Shown: positions 35,117 to 44,671 of the stretch, piece after piece
How the letters are laid out: each line of letters starts with the position of its first letter
How positions within the stretch are numbered: the first letter of the stretch is position 1
Source of the DNA: Neobacillus driksii
GTDB taxonomy: Bacteria > Bacillota > Bacilli > Bacillales > Cytobacillaceae
DNA: 64,000 nucleotides
Direction: 5' to 3'
NCBI RefSeq assembly: GCF_013409995.1
Contig: NZ_JACCBX010000004.1
Coordinates: forward strand, 481,118-545,117
Program-made: the position numbers and the translations under genes
Notes under the pieces: model-generated
What the model was told of the DNA's origin: nothing
What the model saw: the letters and a program-made list of their open reading frames with translations, nothing else
Databases searched by the model: none

Positions 35117-37012
35117 TTAACGGTTTAATAAGCTGCCTACATAACGCAGGAGTTCGTTTGCGGATGTTGAGTTATAGCCGTGTTCGTCAATTAATCTAGC
35201 AACAACATCATTAATTTTCTTTAACTGCTGCTCATCAGGCGTTTTGGATGAAGTGGTAATTTTCACAACATCTTTAAGGTCAGCAAATAATTTCTTTTGA
35301 ATGGCTTCACGCAGTCTATCGTGGGAGTTGTAATCAAATCGTTTACCTTTTCTAGCAAAAGCTGAAATTCTTATCAAGATTTCTTCTCTAAATGCCTTTT
35401 TCGCGTTCTCGGAAATACCAATTTGTTCTTCAATCGAACGCATTAGTTTTTCATCAGGATTGATTTCCTCACCAGTGAGCGGATCCCGAAGTTTAGCTTT
35501 GTTGCAATACGCTTCAACATTATCAAGATAATTGTCCATTAAGGTTTTAGCAGACTCTTCATAGGAATAAACAAAAGCTTTTTGAACTTCATTTTTGGCA
35601 ATATTATCATACTCTTTACGAGCAACCGAAATATAATTCATATAGCGCTCACGTAGTTCAGCTGTGATTGAAGGATGTTGATCTAATCCGTCTTTTAATG
35701 AACGTAATACATCTAAAGCATTAATAGAAGGTACTTCTTTGCGGATAATAGTAGATGAAATTCGATTAATGACATACCGCGGATCAATTCCACTCATTCC
35801 TTCATCTGGATACTCTTTCTTTAGTTCACTTACGTCAACTGCATTAAAGCCTTCAACATTTTCCCCATCATAAAGACGCATTTTCTTTACTAAGTCGATA
35901 TCGCCTTTTTTAGGTTCTTTTAGGCGAGTTAGAATCGTAAACATCGCAGCTACACGTAATGTATGAGGTGCGATGTGAACATCCGATACATCACTTTCAC
36001 TAATCATTTTTTCATAGATTCTTTCTTCCTGTGAAACTTTTAGATTATACGGAATTGGCATAACGATAATCCTGGAATGCAAGGCCTCATTCTTCTTGTT
36101 CGAGATAAATGAGCGGTATTCCGTTTCGTTTGTATGTGCTACAATCAGCTCATCAGCCGAAATTAATGCAAACCTGCCGGCTTTAAAGTTTCCTTCCTGC
36201 GTTAATGAAAGCAGGTGCCATAAGAATTTTTCATCACACTTCAACATCTCTTGGAATTCCATCATTCCGCGATTTGCTTTATTCAGTTCCCCATCAAAGC
36301 GATAGGCACGCGGATCAGATTCTGAACCAAACTCGGCAATCGTGGAAAAGTCAATACTTCCTGTTAAATCGGCAATATCCTGTGACTTCGGATCGGATGG
36401 GCTGAACGTTCCAATTCCAGTTCGCTTATCCTCGGAGAAAAAGATTCTTTCTACTAATACATCTTCAATTCTTCCGCCATATTCTTGCTCTAGCCTCATC
36501 ATATTTAATGGCGAAAGATTTCCTTCAATTCGAATACCATATTCTTCATAGAAATCACGACGTAAATGATGCGGGATTAAATGAAGAGGGTCTTCGTGCA
36601 TTGGGCACCCTTTAATGGCGAATACAGAGCCTCTATCCGTATGAGAATAAGCCTCTAAACCACGTTTTAGCATGGTAACAAGTGTAGATTTACCACCGCT
36701 TACTGGACCCATAAGCAATAATATCCGCTTCCTTACATCCAGCCTTTTAGCCGCAGGATGAAAGTATTCCTCAACTAATCTTTCAAGTGACTCCTCTAAG
36801 CCAAATAATTGATTACCAAAGAAATTGTAATTCTTAGTGCCTTTCACTTCCTCAATTCCAGCGTCTTTGATCATATTATATACTCGTGAATGTGCAGATT
36901 GTGCTACCCATGGCTTCTCTTTTAACAACTGTAAATAATCTCCAAATGATCCTTCCCAACGTAGCTTTTCTTCCTCTTCTCGAAACATCTCAATTTTTTT
37001 TAGGATATCCAT
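35117..37012 (-). CDS. prkA: PrkA AAA+ serine protein kinase
   Basis: 631 residues, the same length as recalled for B. subtilis PrkA. N-terminal AAA+ domain with Walker A GPVSGGKSTLV (about residues 103-113) and a C-terminal PrkA kinase-like region. In Bacillus it affects sporulation through sigma-K and has also been described as an ATP-dependent protease-like AAA protein. GGGGGAGG precedes the ATG. It is paired with yhbH, as in most endospore formers. The 200-nt leader upstream shows no strong sigma-A promoter; sporulation-sigma control is likely from the family. Confidence 0.95.
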   Translation of the reverse strand: MDILKKIEMFREEEEKLRWEGSFGDYLQLLKEKPWVAQSAHSRVYNMIKDAGIEEVKGTKNYNFFGNQLFGLEESLERLVEEYFHPAAKRLDVRKRILLLMGPVSGGKSTLVTMLKRGLEAYSHTDRGSVFAIKGCPMHEDPLHLIPHHLRRDFYEEYGIRIEGNLSPLNMMRLEQEYGGRIEDVLVERIFFSEDKRTGIGTFSPSDPKSQDIADLTGSIDFSTIAEFGSESDPRAYRFDGELNKANRGMMEFQEMLKCDEKFLWHLLSLTQEGNFKAGRFALISADELIVAHTNETEYRSFISNKKNEALHSRIIVMPIPYNLKVSQEERIYEKMISESDVSDVHIAPHTLRVAAMFTILTRLKEPKKGDIDLVKKMRLYDGENVEGFNAVDVSELKKEYPDEGMSGIDPRYVINRISSTIIRKEVPSINALDVLRSLKDGLDQHPSITAELRERYMNYISVARKEYDNIAKNEVQKAFVYSYEESAKTLMDNYLDNVEAYCNKAKLRDPLTGEEINPDEKLMRSIEEQIGISENAKKAFREEILIRISAFARKGKRFDYNSHDRLREAIQKKLFADLKDVVKITTSSKTPDEQQLKKINDVVARLIDEHGYNSTSANELLRYVGSLLNR

Positions 37013-37227
37013 AAGGCCCTCCCCCTGTAGAGTTATCAGAGACGATTAATATACTCTATGCGCCAATGAACTTGAACATGCGTAACGTTGAAGTATTCTT
37101 GCCTATCTTTTTTGTTTTAAGAAAAGATTGGAATATTGCTCTTTTCATTTTTTCGAGATAGGCTATAATAAATGTATATGTGTCTAATTAAAGAAATATC
37201 TTAAAATTAAGGAGGCTTTACATAAGC

Positions 37228-37320
37228 ATGGGAACTTTTCTAATTGTTTTAGTTATGGTGGCGTTTCTAGCAGCTATCTTTACAGCAGGTTATAATGATA
37301 AGCCAGGTTCAAATAAATAA
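37228..37320 (+). CDS. 30-residue hydrophobic small membrane protein
   Basis: ATG at 37228 to TAA at 37320: 30 codons, mostly one transmembrane helix (FLIVLVMVAFLAAIFTAGY) with a short polar tail ending GSNK. AAGGAGG lies 12 nt before the ATG, a TATAAT element at 37164-37169 could be its -10, and a strong terminator follows 18 nt after the stop. The complete transcription unit argues that it is real. Function unknown; such peptides often bind membrane enzymes. Not recognised as a named family. Confidence 0.65.
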   Translation: MGTFLIVLVMVAFLAAIFTAGYNDKPGSNK

Positions 37321-37337
37321 TATTTTTCCATCAAAAT

Positions 37338-37368
37338 AGGCTGCCTTGGAGGCAGCCTCTTATTTTTG
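37338..37368 (+). terminator. Terminator of 30-residue protein gene
   Basis: AGGCTGCC / GGCAGCCT stem, 5-nt loop, then a T-rich tract (CTTATTTTTG). Confidence 0.85.
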
Positions 37369-37402
37369 TAAAGCTTATTCGTTTTGTAAAAGCTGTACGC
37401 TT

Positions 37403-38152
37403 TTATCTCAAATCCATCTTATTTTTTTGAACAAATTCTTTCATATACATCCGTGTTTGTTTTTCAAGCATTTTCGCCATTTGCTCTGACCAGCGATCTT
37501 TCCGCTTGCCGTCAGTGCGCTGTTCATAATAGGTAGAGATGATTTGGTCGTATTCTTGAAGCTGTTGTAAATAGACTTCTTTATTCTGCTCGTACTCCTC
37601 TTCATGATAAACATGCTCTAGTGGCAGCCTTGGCTTTTGATCATTAATACGTTCCGGATAACCGACTGTCATACCGAAAAGAGGAATGACTCTTTCTGGT
37701 GTTTTTAATAATTCCTTGACTGCCTCGAGATTATTACGGATTCCACCTATGTAACAAATGCCCAGCCCCATCGATTCCGCTGCGATTGCCGCATTTTGAG
37801 CTGCTAATGCCGCATCAATTAGCGCCACCATAAATTTCTCTGTACTTTCAATTGAAGGGAGTACATCTTTCCCTTCCATTTCTCCAATGCGTTCATGCCG
37901 GCCTAAATCGGCGCAAAACACGAACAGATGACCATTCTGTGCAACGTATTCTTGGTTTCCGGCAATCTCTGCAAGTTTTCGCTTCTTTTCCTTGTCCCTA
38001 ATGCCAATGATCGAATAGGCCTGAATAAAACTAGATGTAGACGCAGCTTGTGCACAAGCAACAATTGTTTCAATTTGTTCATTACTTAACTGCTTGTCCT
38101 TAAAATCACGGATAGAGCGATGATTTAATATGGTAGAAATGGTTTCATTCAT
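37403..38152 (-). CDS. nfsA: NADPH-dependent nitro/flavin oxidoreductase (NfrA1 type)
   Basis: 249 residues, same length as B. subtilis NfrA1/NfsA as I recall. An FMN nitroreductase fold: HRSIRDF at the start, AQAASTSSFIQAYSIIGI (FMN and substrate binding), NAAIAAESMGLGICYIGGIRNN and PLFGMTVGYP. Reduces nitroaromatics, FMN or disulfide stress products with NADPH. GGAAG precedes the start. Single gene between terminators. Confidence 0.92.
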   Translation of the reverse strand: MNETISTILNHRSIRDFKDKQLSNEQIETIVACAQAASTSSFIQAYSIIGIRDKEKKRKLAEIAGNQEYVAQNGHLFVFCADLGRHERIGEMEGKDVLPSIESTEKFMVALIDAALAAQNAAIAAESMGLGICYIGGIRNNLEAVKELLKTPERVIPLFGMTVGYPERINDQKPRLPLEHVYHEEEYEQNKEVYLQQLQEYDQIISTYYEQRTDGKRKDRWSEQMAKMLEKQTRMYMKEFVQKNKMDLR

Positions 38153-38176
38153 TGGAAAACTTCCTTTCTATTTAGC

Positions 38177-38202
38177 AAAAAGAGGCCTTATCTTGGCCTC
38201 TC
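38177..38202 (-). terminator. Terminator after trmL
   Basis: AGAGGCC / GGCCTCT stem, 7-nt loop, with five T after it on the minus strand. Confidence 0.8.
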
Positions 38203-38207
38203 TAGTC

Positions 38208-38681
38208 TTATTTTAAATGGCCATAATCTTGTTGGCGCAACGCTTCATAAATTAGAATCGCAGCAGTGTTCGATAAATTAAGCGAACGAATATTGTCATT
38301 CATCGGAATCCTCAGACTGACATCCTTATTATTTTCTATCACATCTTTCGGCAGCCCAGTCGTTTCTCGTCCAAAAATGAAAAAATAATCTTTATCAGGA
38401 TTGCTATAGTCAAAGGAACTATAAGCCTTCTCGCCGAATTTCGTGATATAAAAAAACTCTCCGCCTTCATTCTTCTGATAAAAGTCATCGAGAGAATCAT
38501 AATAAACAATGTTTACAAACTCCCAATAATCCAATCCAGCTCTCTTTAACATTTTATCATCCGTTGAAAACCCTAATGGACGAATTAAATGTAAGGAGGT
38601 ATCAGTTCCAGCACAGGTTCTAGCGATGTTTCCTGTGTTTGAAGGTATTTGCGGCTGATATAGTACAACATGTATTGCCAA
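38208..38681 (-). CDS. trmL: tRNA (cytidine/uridine-34-2'-O)-methyltransferase
   Basis: 157 residues from TTG 38681 (AIHVVLYQPQIPSNTGNIARTC), preceded by AGGTGA; this matches the CspR/TrmL N-terminus. SPOUT fold with the trefoil-knot motifs: IPSNTGNIARTC, LIRPLGF, FIFGRETTGLP and RIPMNDNIRSLNLSNTAAI. Methylates the wobble ribose of tRNA-Leu. Between yhbB and nfsA, as in the yhbA-yhbB-cspR block of B. subtilis. Confidence 0.93.
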   Translation of the reverse strand: MAIHVVLYQPQIPSNTGNIARTCAGTDTSLHLIRPLGFSTDDKMLKRAGLDYWEFVNIVYYDSLDDFYQKNEGGEFFYITKFGEKAYSSFDYSNPDKDYFFIFGRETTGLPKDVIENNKDVSLRIPMNDNIRSLNLSNTAAILIYEALRQQDYGHLK

Positions 38682-38747
38682 GAATCTCACCTCATCAAAA
38701 AAACTCTCCCAACATTATACCACTATCCACCACCCAAACAAATTTTC

Positions 38748-39614
38748 TTAACCATCTACAATCGTGAAAAATTTATATTTAATATTTGGTGTGTAGGCGG
38801 ATGAATCTTCATAGGCCCAATACCGCATACGGCTGTTGTATGTGTTCGCATTAACAAGCGGCATTCCATAGGCATCCTTACCCGTTACCATTGTGTTATG
38901 GTTATAACGGCCATCTCCTTCGAAATCATAGCAGATGACATCCCCTAGTAATAATTGATCCGGGGAGCTGACCTCCCTCGCCCTTAAGCCACTTTTAGAA
39001 TTACCTAAATACAGACGTAATGAATGAGCCACTGTCCAGCTGTAACTCCAATTGTTATTTCGGAACCACCATCCTGTTCCTTTGCCAGGATAACCCCTCA
39101 TCGGCGCTCCCCCAGCGTGAAGACATTGCGAGATATAATTTGTACAGTTGTTCTCAAAAGCCTTATAGGCAGGATTGTGGCTATTCCACCAGCGTTCCGC
39201 ATATTGAACAGCTTTTAAGCGATTATACTGGTAACTATTCCGCTCCACGTGTTCATCCTCTGCCATGATTTCCAGCTCGGGCCGCTTAACATAAGGATTC
39301 ATTTCTTTATCCATAATCAAATCATTTTTAAAAAACTTGCACATTCGTACTTCTACTTCTTCCTCTTGGTATAGCGTTCCTTTTTGTCTAATCAGGTATT
39401 GGTAATGAACCTGGTAGAGCGTGGTTTGAAAGTCCCCGTCTACAGCTTGATTGATAATATCCCCTCGAGCCTTCACCTTGACGATATCTGCGGAACGTTT
39501 CGCTAAAGACTCTAGCTTTTGTTCGGCCTTTTCGTAATTCCCAGATTGCCTCTTATTCTTTGAAACAAATTGTTCAACTCGACCATCAAACAATTCTTGG
39601 AGTGATTGATCCAT
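38748..39614 (-). CDS. yhbB: Amidase-domain protein YhbB
   Basis: 288 residues from ATG 39614, with GGGGGAG 6 nt upstream. The C-terminal half is an amidase_6 (NlpC/P60-like papain) domain: FENNCTNYISQCLHAGG with the likely nucleophile Cys, GTGWWFRNNNW, GDVICYDFEGDGRYNHNTMVTG with the likely catalytic His, and NANT. Such domains hydrolyse cell-wall peptide or related amides. I see no signal peptide, so a spore or cytosolic role is possible. Neighbour of queG and trmL. Confidence 0.85.
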   Translation of the reverse strand: MDQSLQELFDGRVEQFVSKNKRQSGNYEKAEQKLESLAKRSADIVKVKARGDIINQAVDGDFQTTLYQVHYQYLIRQKGTLYQEEEVEVRMCKFFKNDLIMDKEMNPYVKRPELEIMAEDEHVERNSYQYNRLKAVQYAERWWNSHNPAYKAFENNCTNYISQCLHAGGAPMRGYPGKGTGWWFRNNNWSYSWTVAHSLRLYLGNSKSGLRAREVSSPDQLLLGDVICYDFEGDGRYNHNTMVTGKDAYGMPLVNANTYNSRMRYWAYEDSSAYTPNIKYKFFTIVDG

Positions 39615-39664
39615 CTTCATCTCCCCCTTCTGTTTCATACATATGTGTATAAGGGTAATTTAAT

Positions 39665-39702
39665 CAAAAAAAATGAGCAAAGACAGAATGTCCATTGCTC
39701 AT
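39665..39702 (-). terminator. Terminator after queG
   Basis: AATGAGCA / TGCTCATT arms with inner GGACA/TGTC pairing and eight T on the minus strand; begins at the queG stop. Confidence 0.8.
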
Positions 39703-40836
39703 TTAGTTCTTTAGTTTTAGTATGCTTTTTTCAATTTCATTCTTCACTTCGAAATCGGTTTCTGTTGCCGCTGCTTTTTCCAGTGCTTCAATTGCTTCTG
39801 GACTGCCTATTTTCCCGAGAGCCCAAGCAGCGGTTTCCTTTAGAACATTACTGGTTTCATTTTCTAAAACAGCCTGTAAATCAGGGACGGCAGTTTCGTC
39901 CTTGAAATGTGCCAGCGCGATGATCGCATTGCGCTGAATCGGCTTTTTGCCTCTCCACGATCCTGCTGCTGATCCAAATTTGTTCTTAAATTCACGATTA
40001 CTCATTTTTAACAACGGTCGGAGGAGTGGCTTGGCTATCTCGGGGTCTGCCTCCATTTCCTCATGGAAGTGAAAATCCTTTCCTTTATTGACTGGGCAGG
40101 ACGTTTGGCAGGAATCACAGCCATATACGCGATTACCAATCTTATCTCTAAATTCTTCGGGAATAACAGCTTTCGTTTGTGTTAAAAAGGCGATACAGCG
40201 CTGAGCATTAATTTGGCCGCCTTGTACCAGCGCTCCGGTCGGGCAGGCATCGATACAAGCTGTACAGGAACCGCATTGATCCTCCATCGGTGAATCTGGA
40301 ACAAAAGGAATGCTGGTAATCATTTCGCCTAGATATACGTAAGATCCATACTCTGGCGTCATAACTGCGCAGTTTTTACCGCTCCAGCCAATCCCAGCCC
40401 TCACGGCAACTGCACGGTCAGAAAGCTCACCTGTATCGACCATTGATTTAAGACGAGCATCCGGTACCTTTGCTAAAATAAACGCTTCCAGCTTTTTTAA
40501 CCGATCTCGTAAAATATGATGATAGTCCAATCCCCATGAAGCACGTGAAAAAAAGCCTCTCCGCTCGCCTCTTTTCCCTTCAACTCGAACTTTCATTTTC
40601 GAAGGATAGGCTAAAGCGATAGAAATAATTGAACGTGGTTCTTGAAGTAGTAAAGCTGGTGTTACCCGTTTTTCAATATCCGGCTCTTCAAAACCTGATT
40701 GGTACCCAAGCTCCTGTTGGCGAATCAGTCTATTCTTTAACTCAGTGAAAGGATCTGCAGTGGTAAAACCAATCTTATCAATGCCAATTGTTTTGCTATA
40801 CTCAATGACTTCCTTCTTGAATTGATCAATATTCAT
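39703..40836 (-). CDS. queG: Epoxyqueuosine reductase
   Basis: 377 residues from ATG 40836 (NIDQFKKEVIEYSK), with GGGAGG upstream. Cobalamin-dependent last step of queuosine synthesis at tRNA position 34. Visible: Asp in MVDTGELSDRAVAVRAGIGWSGKN, two ferredoxin-type 4Fe-4S motifs (CGSCTACIDACP with the distal CxxCxxxCP in CDSCQTSCP), then HEAT-like repeats (FKDETAVPDLQAVLE; ALGKIGSPEAIEAL) that bind tRNA. Equivalent to B. subtilis YhbA. Confidence 0.95.
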   Translation of the reverse strand: MNIDQFKKEVIEYSKTIGIDKIGFTTADPFTELKNRLIRQQELGYQSGFEEPDIEKRVTPALLLQEPRSIISIALAYPSKMKVRVEGKRGERRGFFSRASWGLDYHHILRDRLKKLEAFILAKVPDARLKSMVDTGELSDRAVAVRAGIGWSGKNCAVMTPEYGSYVYLGEMITSIPFVPDSPMEDQCGSCTACIDACPTGALVQGGQINAQRCIAFLTQTKAVIPEEFRDKIGNRVYGCDSCQTSCPVNKGKDFHFHEEMEADPEIAKPLLRPLLKMSNREFKNKFGSAAGSWRGKKPIQRNAIIALAHFKDETAVPDLQAVLENETSNVLKETAAWALGKIGSPEAIEALEKAAATETDFEVKNEIEKSILKLKN

Positions 40837-40940
40837 ATGAAAACCTCCCTTCTTCAAAAATATCTATAGTAAGCCGTTAATTTTTCGGTACACATCTCAT
40901 TATGATAAACTATTTTTATGAAATTTTGGAGGTGGAATGA

Positions 40941-41612
40941 TTGGAAATTCAGCTTTCGTCAGAAATCATTAGCAAGATTCCCAATTTTAAGCTTGGAGTC
41001 ATCGAATACAAAGATATTACCGTCGGTGATTCCCCACAAATGGTAAAAGGAAGACTGCAGCTTTTTCAAGAGTCGATTTACTTTGATTTAGAAAATAAAA
41101 ATCTAACAGAGCTTCCAGGAATTCAAGAATGGCGCAGTATTTTTAAAACATTTGACAAGGACCCTAACCGTTATCGCCATTCGGCAGAGGCTCTATACCG
41201 CAGAGTTCAGAAACAGAATTATCTTACCACAGTCCAAAGTGCCATTGATATCAATAACTTTTTTTCCCTGCAATATCAAGTGCCGATTGGTATTTATAAT
41301 AGCGATCAATTAGAGGGAACAATTAAAATCAAGGTAGGTATGGCCGGAGAAGAATATTTAGGTTTGAATGGCCGGATGAATTCATTAGAAAATCTGATTG
41401 TCTCATCGGACGAGATTGGACCATTTGGGAGCCCTTTTGTAGATTCCAATAGAGCACCGGTAACAGAAGCTACCAAAAACGCATTGCAGATCATCTATTT
41501 ACAGCCTTCTACAACAATGAATAGTGCTGAAAGACTGACAGAGTCATTGATGAAGATGTTTACTCAGATTCATGGTGGTGACGCAAAGTACTATATCATA
41601 GGCAGCCATTAA
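40941..41612 (+). CDS. B3/B4 tRNA-editing-like domain protein
   Basis: 223 residues from TTG 40941, with GGAGGTGG upstream. The core (EWRSIFKTFDKDPNRYRHSAEALYRRVQ ... SAIDINNFFSLQYQVPIGIYN) is the B3/B4 domain of phenylalanyl-tRNA synthetase beta subunit as a stand-alone protein. These may deacylate mischarged tRNA, but the activity is not proved for the family. Transcribed divergently from queG. Confidence 0.85.
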   Translation: MEIQLSSEIISKIPNFKLGVIEYKDITVGDSPQMVKGRLQLFQESIYFDLENKNLTELPGIQEWRSIFKTFDKDPNRYRHSAEALYRRVQKQNYLTTVQSAIDINNFFSLQYQVPIGIYNSDQLEGTIKIKVGMAGEEYLGLNGRMNSLENLIVSSDEIGPFGSPFVDSNRAPVTEATKNALQIIYLQPSTTMNSAERLTESLMKMFTQIHGGDAKYYIIGSH

Positions 41613-41640
41613 CGCGGCCTTATAAAACAGCTTAAAAATA

Positions 41641-41684
41641 AAAAAACGCAATGCATCGTTCTCAAGTAACGATACACTGCGTTT
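41641..41684 (-). terminator. Terminator downstream of tRNA-Gly
   Basis: AACGCA-TG-ATCGTT arms pairing across a CTCAAGT loop, followed on the minus strand by seven T. Confidence 0.8.
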
Positions 41685-41695
41685 GGTAATATGTA

Positions 41696-41769
41696 TGGAG
41701 CGGGTGATGAGAATCGAACTCACGACATCAGCTTGGAAGGCTGAGGTTTTACCATTAAACTACACCCGC
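41696..41769 (-). tRNA. tRNA-Gly (UCC)
   Basis: 74 nt with encoded CCA. GCGGGTG acceptor, anticodon loop CTTCCAA within CAGCC-TTCC-AAGCTG, T-loop GTTCGATTC. Reads GGA/GGG. Alone, with its own terminator. Confidence 0.95.
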
Positions 41770-41865
41770 ACAAAAGTAAGTATTAACAAAAGATGAAGAA
41801 CTTAAACACAGTTACTATATTACAAAGTTTTCACTCTATCGTCAAGACCATTTTGCGTTTTTTGT

Positions 41866-41918
41866 CGAAAAAAATCATTAAACAAAAAACATCCGATTGG
41901 ACATTTTTGTTTAATGAT
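41866..41918 (-). terminator. Terminator of the sugar-transport operon (after yesL)
   Basis: 15-bp stem ATCATTAAACAAAAA / TTTTTGTTTAATGAT with an inner TCC/GGA pair; seven T follow on the minus strand. It is 160 nt past the YesL stop. The rest of the 300-nt gap (41770-42078) shows no gene. Confidence 0.75.
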
Positions 41919-42078
41919 ATGCAGGCATAGCAGAATAAATACCTTCAATTAATCTTAATTCTTTCTTAATGGGGGTTAAAACTGTGGTTTTCACGTTAAG
42001 CCTCACTTATTATATATAATTTTAGAAAGCATCAAATTTAATTAACATAACAATTATTCGCTAAGGATTACTTCAAAA

Positions 42079-42696
42079 TTAATATTTTTCATATATATTT
42101 CGAAACAGGAATGAATTTAAATATGCTACAAGAGAAAACCCCAAAAATATACTTAGATATAGAGCAACTAGGAATAAATGAGGAGAAAGGAAAATTAGCA
42201 ATACTGGACCAATTGAAAAAATTAGCACAGGAATAGTTTGGAATGGATTCGTAACAGCAATTTTCAATGCATTTACCATTGATTCTCTTATTGTATTTTC
42301 AAAACGGGCAACATAAGGGAAAATTAGTATCGTTAATAATAAATGGATGAACGTGAAAAACAATAGACTAAAAATAATAAGCAGTGTAAAATCCCCATCA
42401 TATAATTGTAAATATAAATAATTTAATAATAAGATTATCCCAGTGAACCATAACAAGATCCAGATACTCGTACTTTGCTTGAAATTTTTCTTGAATGCCT
42501 GAAAAAATCCATTATATAAGCCACTTTCTTCATTACGAACCATTTTTAATGTTACAGAGTACATTGCCGTCGTAGAAGCACCAATCGTAAAAATGGGGAC
42601 GCAAAAAATTAAAAACATGCAATTCAATATAATCAACTCAACAAATCTTGTTAAGAAGCGATAAAATGTTCCTTCCATATTCAGAAAATGTTTCAT
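42079..42696 (-). CDS. yesL: YesL-family (DUF624) membrane protein
   Basis: 205 residues, four to five hydrophobic helices, with the DUF624 N-terminal pattern FYRFLTRFVELIILNCMFLIFCVPIFTIGASTTAMYSVTLKMVRNEE. YesL proteins accompany LplABC-type sugar transporters and YesMN regulators and may assist transporter assembly. Last gene of the operon; GAGGTGAG precedes the ATG. Confidence 0.88.
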   Translation of the reverse strand: MKHFLNMEGTFYRFLTRFVELIILNCMFLIFCVPIFTIGASTTAMYSVTLKMVRNEESGLYNGFFQAFKKNFKQSTSIWILLWFTGIILLLNYLYLQLYDGDFTLLIIFSLLFFTFIHLLLTILIFPYVARFENTIRESMVNALKIAVTNPFQTIPVLIFSIGPVLLIFLSPHLFLVALYLSIFLGFSLVAYLNSFLFRNIYEKY

Positions 42697-42750
42697 ATCT
42701 CACCTCAAAAGTTTCATCAAATCGATTAAATTTCGCATTACAAAATAAAG

Positions 42751-42783
42751 CACTACACAAATCATCAAATGATCCGTGTAGTG
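42751..42783 (-). other. Intercistronic hairpin between permease and yesL
   Basis: CACTACAC / GTGTAGTG with an inner ATCAT/ATGAT pairing, immediately past the permease stop and with no real T-run. Likely mRNA stability element. Confidence 0.5.
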
Positions 42784-42796
42784 TAGTAATCATTTA

Positions 42797-43690
42797 CTAT
42801 TCTTTAACAGAGCCTACAACGATACCATGAATAAAATATTTTTGTAACAATGGATAAATCACTAATAAAGGAATAATAGAAACCACAATTTTTGCAGCGT
42901 TTAAATTCTTATTTGAGACTTCCATCATATTTTCTAAAGAATTAGCGTTTGCGCCTGACTTCAACATTTCTTCGATATTAATGGATAATGATTGTATATA
43001 GGTCATTAATGGATAATTAGAAACTTTCGTCATATATATTAATCCTGAAAAAAAGTCATTCCAATTCCCTACTATACTAAACAAAGCAACTGTAGCTAAT
43101 GCTGGTAATGAGATGGGAATAAAAACTTTTACTAATATTTGTAATGGATTGGCTCCATCCATAATTGCCGCTTCTTCCAACGATTTAGGTACCCCTATAA
43201 AAAAGTTCATGATTAATATAACGCTAAAAACTTGTACCGCACCAGGTAAAACCAGGGACCATATTGTATTCAATAGGTTTAAATTTTTCACTACTAAATA
43301 CGTTGGAATCATCCCGCCACTAAATAACATTGAGAAAATTAGTAGATTCATATAGATGTTTCTACCTTTAAAGACCCTAGTAGATTTCGATAGAGGATAA
43401 GCCATTAACACAATCAATACCATATTGATTATTAGTGATAGAAATACTCGTTGTACCGAAATTCCAAACGAACGCCAAAATTGTGCATCCTCCATGATCA
43501 TCTTATATGTTTCAGTCGTAAAATTTACGGGTATTAACCCTACCGCATTTGCTGTAACTGCCTCACTACTACTAAAAGAAGTGGCAACAATATTCCATAA
43601 AGGGAGCAGACAGATCAACCCCAAAGTAATCACAATGGTATGAATAACAATTCGTCCAATTCGTGCTGAAATACTTTTACTTTCAACCAT
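42797..43690 (-). CDS. Sugar ABC transporter permease, LplC/YtcP type
   Basis: 297 residues from ATG 43690, which follows GGAGG; the longer frame includes that site. Six helices, with the LplC-type EAA loop (SLEEAAIMDGANPLQILVKVFIPISLP). Partner of the LplB-like permease 13 nt upstream. The specific sugar is unknown. Confidence 0.92.
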   Translation of the reverse strand: MVESKSISARIGRIVIHTIVITLGLICLLPLWNIVATSFSSSEAVTANAVGLIPVNFTTETYKMIMEDAQFWRSFGISVQRVFLSLIINMVLIVLMAYPLSKSTRVFKGRNIYMNLLIFSMLFSGGMIPTYLVVKNLNLLNTIWSLVLPGAVQVFSVILIMNFFIGVPKSLEEAAIMDGANPLQILVKVFIPISLPALATVALFSIVGNWNDFFSGLIYMTKVSNYPLMTYIQSLSINIEEMLKSGANANSLENMMEVSNKNLNAAKIVVSIIPLLVIYPLLQKYFIHGIVVGSVKE

Positions 43691-43703
43691 ATTGTTGTCC
43701 TCC

Positions 43704-44654
43704 TTAGAATAATTTACGGTCCGTATACTTTTTAGCCATTTCATTTGCTGAGATGATTAGGATCATACCAATTATTGATTTAAATATCCCTACTGCTGTC
43801 CCGAAACTATACTCACGACCTAGTAATCCGATTCGGTAGACATAAGTGTCCAAAATATCACCTGTTTCATATACCATTGGTGTATATAGGTTATAAACTT
43901 GATCAAACCCTGCATTTAAAATATTGGGTAAGCTAAGAATTGCCAAAAGAAGAATAATTGGAAGCATACTCGGGAGTGTGATATGCCAAACTCTCTTCCA
44001 CCAATTGGCCCCATCAATACTAGCTGCTTCATGAAGTCCTGGGTCAACAGCGGTAATGGCTGCTAAATAAACAATCGAATTAAATCCAAATTCCTTCCAT
44101 ACATCCGTACCAATTAATAATGGTTGAAATAGTGAATTACTACCAAGGAAATTCAAATTTTCCAAACCGAAAAAGCTTAAGATTTGATTCACAATCCCGT
44201 CCAGACTAAACATATTGACCACTACAGCTGCCAGTACAACCCATGATAGAAAATGGGGCAAATAGACAACTGTTTGAATTGATTTTTTTAAGAATTTCAG
44301 ACGGATTTCATTCAATAAAATAGAGAATATAATGGCACCAAAAGTACCTAATAGTATTTTCCCAAAGGCAATAACCATTGTATTCCTAAAAACTTGTCCG
44401 ATATCTGGTAATTGAAACATATAGATAAAGTGTTCCAGCCCTACAAATTCTGACCCTAACATGCCTTTTGCAGGAATATAATCCTGAAAAGCCATGATAA
44501 TTCCAAACATGGGAATATAACTAAATATCAAAAGAAAGATCATTCCCGGTAGCATCATCAGATGATAAACGGAATTTGCCGTATTCCATTTTTTCTCTTG
44601 TTTTCTCGTTTTTGCATTTGTCCAGCTGGCAGTTTTTGCAGTCTGTACCTTCAT
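43704..44654 (-). CDS. Sugar ABC transporter permease, LplB type
   Basis: 316 residues, basic N-terminus, six helices. Typical LplB run YIPMFGIIMAFQDYIPAKG and EAA-like loop VDPGLHEAASIDGANWWKRVWHITLPS. GGAGG precedes the ATG. Between the binding protein and the second permease gene; no ATPase in the cluster. Confidence 0.92.
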   Translation of the reverse strand: MKVQTAKTASWTNAKTRKQEKKWNTANSVYHLMMLPGMIFLLIFSYIPMFGIIMAFQDYIPAKGMLGSEFVGLEHFIYMFQLPDIGQVFRNTMVIAFGKILLGTFGAIIFSILLNEIRLKFLKKSIQTVVYLPHFLSWVVLAAVVVNMFSLDGIVNQILSFFGLENLNFLGSNSLFQPLLIGTDVWKEFGFNSIVYLAAITAVDPGLHEAASIDGANWWKRVWHITLPSMLPIILLLAILSLPNILNAGFDQVYNLYTPMVYETGDILDTYVYRIGLLGREYSFGTAVGIFKSIIGMILIISANEMAKKYTDRKLF

Positions 44655-44671
44655 AAAAAAACCTCCTTATA

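Noticed and set aside
41980..42020. Eleven-codon GTG frame after a GGGGG site
   Set aside because: Too short, no conservation signal, and lies in the terminator-containing 3' region of the sugar operon.
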